Origin: JANQEU01 sp965601455
Lineage (GTDB): Bacteria; Bacteroidota; Bacteroidia; Cytophagales; Cyclobacteriaceae
Direction of reading: 5' to 3'
Assembly (NCBI GenBank): GCA_965601455.1
Contig: OZ271831.1
Location: 3,720,001-3,784,000 of the forward strand
DNA: 64,000 nt
This document shows, piece by piece, positions 63,377-64,000 of this stretch. The stretch's first letter is position 1, and each line of letters begins with the position of its first letter. Position numbers and translations under genes: made by a program. Below the pieces are notes generated by a model. That model made no database searches. It was not told the origin of the DNA and was given only the letters and a program-made list of their open reading frames with translations.

Positions 63377-64000
63377 ATGATTGTAACCAAAAACTTTTCT
63401 CTATATGGCATCATCAGAGCTACTGGTCATCACCTGCCATGGTTGACCCTTTGGATGAGTTCTGTTGTCATACTTTACAAGTATGCTCAACTGACATGGC
63501 TTAGTATCCCGTGGTTACCCTTATCTCTAATTGGTACAGCGGTAGCTTTTTACCTTGGTTTCAAGAACAACAGTTCCTATGATCGAATGTGGGAAGCTCG
63601 TAAAATTTGGGGTGCCATAGTGAACAGTAGCCGGTCCTGGGCCATGTACGTTAAGTCATTTGTAACCGAGCAGTTTGCCAAGGAAACAATTGATCAGCTA
63701 ACCCTTGATACTCATCGAAAGGAATTAATTCATCGACACATCGGATGGTTATACGTCCTTCGTGATCAGTTACTAATCCCTACTGAATGGGAACACATTT
63801 CTCAAAAGGGTATCATGGGATGGTGGACGGAAAGAAGGATGAGCCGTAGAGGATTGGGCTTATATCAATCTGAAATTGATGAAATCAAACCGGAGCAATT
63901 CTTTCCCGATGGGGAATACGATCGAATGAAGCAGCATAAGAATGCTGCCACCCAAATAATTAATCGTCAAGGTGAAGAACTGCGCGACCTACGAAAATTG
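63377..64000 (+). CDS. Bestrophin-family membrane channel (second copy), partial
   Basis: An ATG at 63377 opens a frame of 208 codons that runs off the right edge. It begins MIVTKNFSLYGIIRA and contains FYLGFKNNSSYDRMWEARK and then IWGAIVNSSRSW. The first motif matches the copy at 19280-20266 except for one Thr to Met change; the second is nearly the same as in that copy. The family signature is intact. It is 8 bases after the MBL-fold gene, probably the same transcript. Confidence 0.85.
   Translation, partial: MIVTKNFSLYGIIRATGHHLPWLTLWMSSVVILYKYAQLTWLSIPWLPLSLIGTAVAFYLGFKNNSSYDRMWEARKIWGAIVNSSRSWAMYVKSFVTEQFAKETIDQLTLDTHRKELIHRHIGWLYVLRDQLLIPTEWEHISQKGIMGWWTERRMSRRGLGLYQSEIDEIKPEQFFPDGEYDRMKQHKNAATQIINRQGEELRDLRKL

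Noticed and set aside
1..64000. Mobile elements, CRISPR arrays, tRNA and rRNA genes
   Set aside because: I looked for transposase or integrase motifs, regular direct repeats and tRNA-like folds and found none that I could support.

Overview
The window looks like a chromosomal segment of a marine-type Bacteroidota, most likely a member of the Cytophagales. Signs of this are a sigma-FecR-STN/TonB receptor cassette, DUF5916 and DUF2490 proteins, PadR modules with FtsX-type permeases, many short-signal lipoproteins, two-component-regulator propeller repeats, almost no Shine-Dalgarno sequences, and a promoter pair of the Bacteroidota TTTG / TAnnTTTG type. Genes are dense on both strands. I see no tRNA, rRNA, CRISPR array, transposase or phage gene.

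Layout. 1-2591 (minus): hydroxyproline catabolism (deaminase, 2-oxoglutarate semialdehyde dehydrogenase, and the first 28 codons of 4-hydroxyproline epimerase running off the left edge). 2651-8413 (minus): four genes joined by 4-base stop/start overlaps, encoding a propeller lipoprotein, two beta-barrel-like proteins and a TPR-CHAT protease-like protein. 8589-16182: an LRR-like lipoprotein, a PadR/membrane-protein pair, a sulfatase facing a Gfo/Idh/MocA oxidoreductase, a membrane protein, an exported protein and a small oxidoreductase. 16553-25851: PEP carboxykinase, DUF2490, bestrophin, tandem universal stress protein, dienelactone hydrolase, antiporter plus glutaredoxin-like protein, an orphan histidine kinase and a STAS-like protein.

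25879-30797 (minus): two adjacent enzymes that each carry an N-terminal Rieske domain, one on a ThDP enzyme and one on a glutamate-synthase-type FMN enzyme, with two unknown genes upstream. 30918-32898: an oxidoreductase gene broken by a frameshift that sits exactly on a T TTA AAC heptamer, coupled to a TolB-like propeller gene. 32933-38176: a glycan-type operon (GH3, esterase, xylose-isomerase-like TIM barrel) divergent from a NrtR-type Nudix regulator. Two 21-bp operator-like palindromes overlap both divergent promoters.

38188-44879: a two-gene histidine-kinase relay, a PD40 protein, and a cold-shock operon (RNA helicase, small charged protein, CspA). 45110-50182: a large SGNH/propeller/cytochrome c lipoprotein, a quinone-oxidoreductase-like MDR and a lipoprotein. 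50323-55875: PadR plus two large FtsX permeases without an ATPase. 55921-59799 (minus): ECF sigma, FecR, TonB receptor, preceded by a 26-bp perfect palindrome. 60042-64000: DUF5916 protein, MBL-fold hydrolase, and a second bestrophin cut by the right edge.

The best candidates for something undescribed are the paired Rieske-fusion enzymes, the CHAT/barrel/propeller operon, the in-frame slippery heptamer, and the Nudix-regulator operator array.
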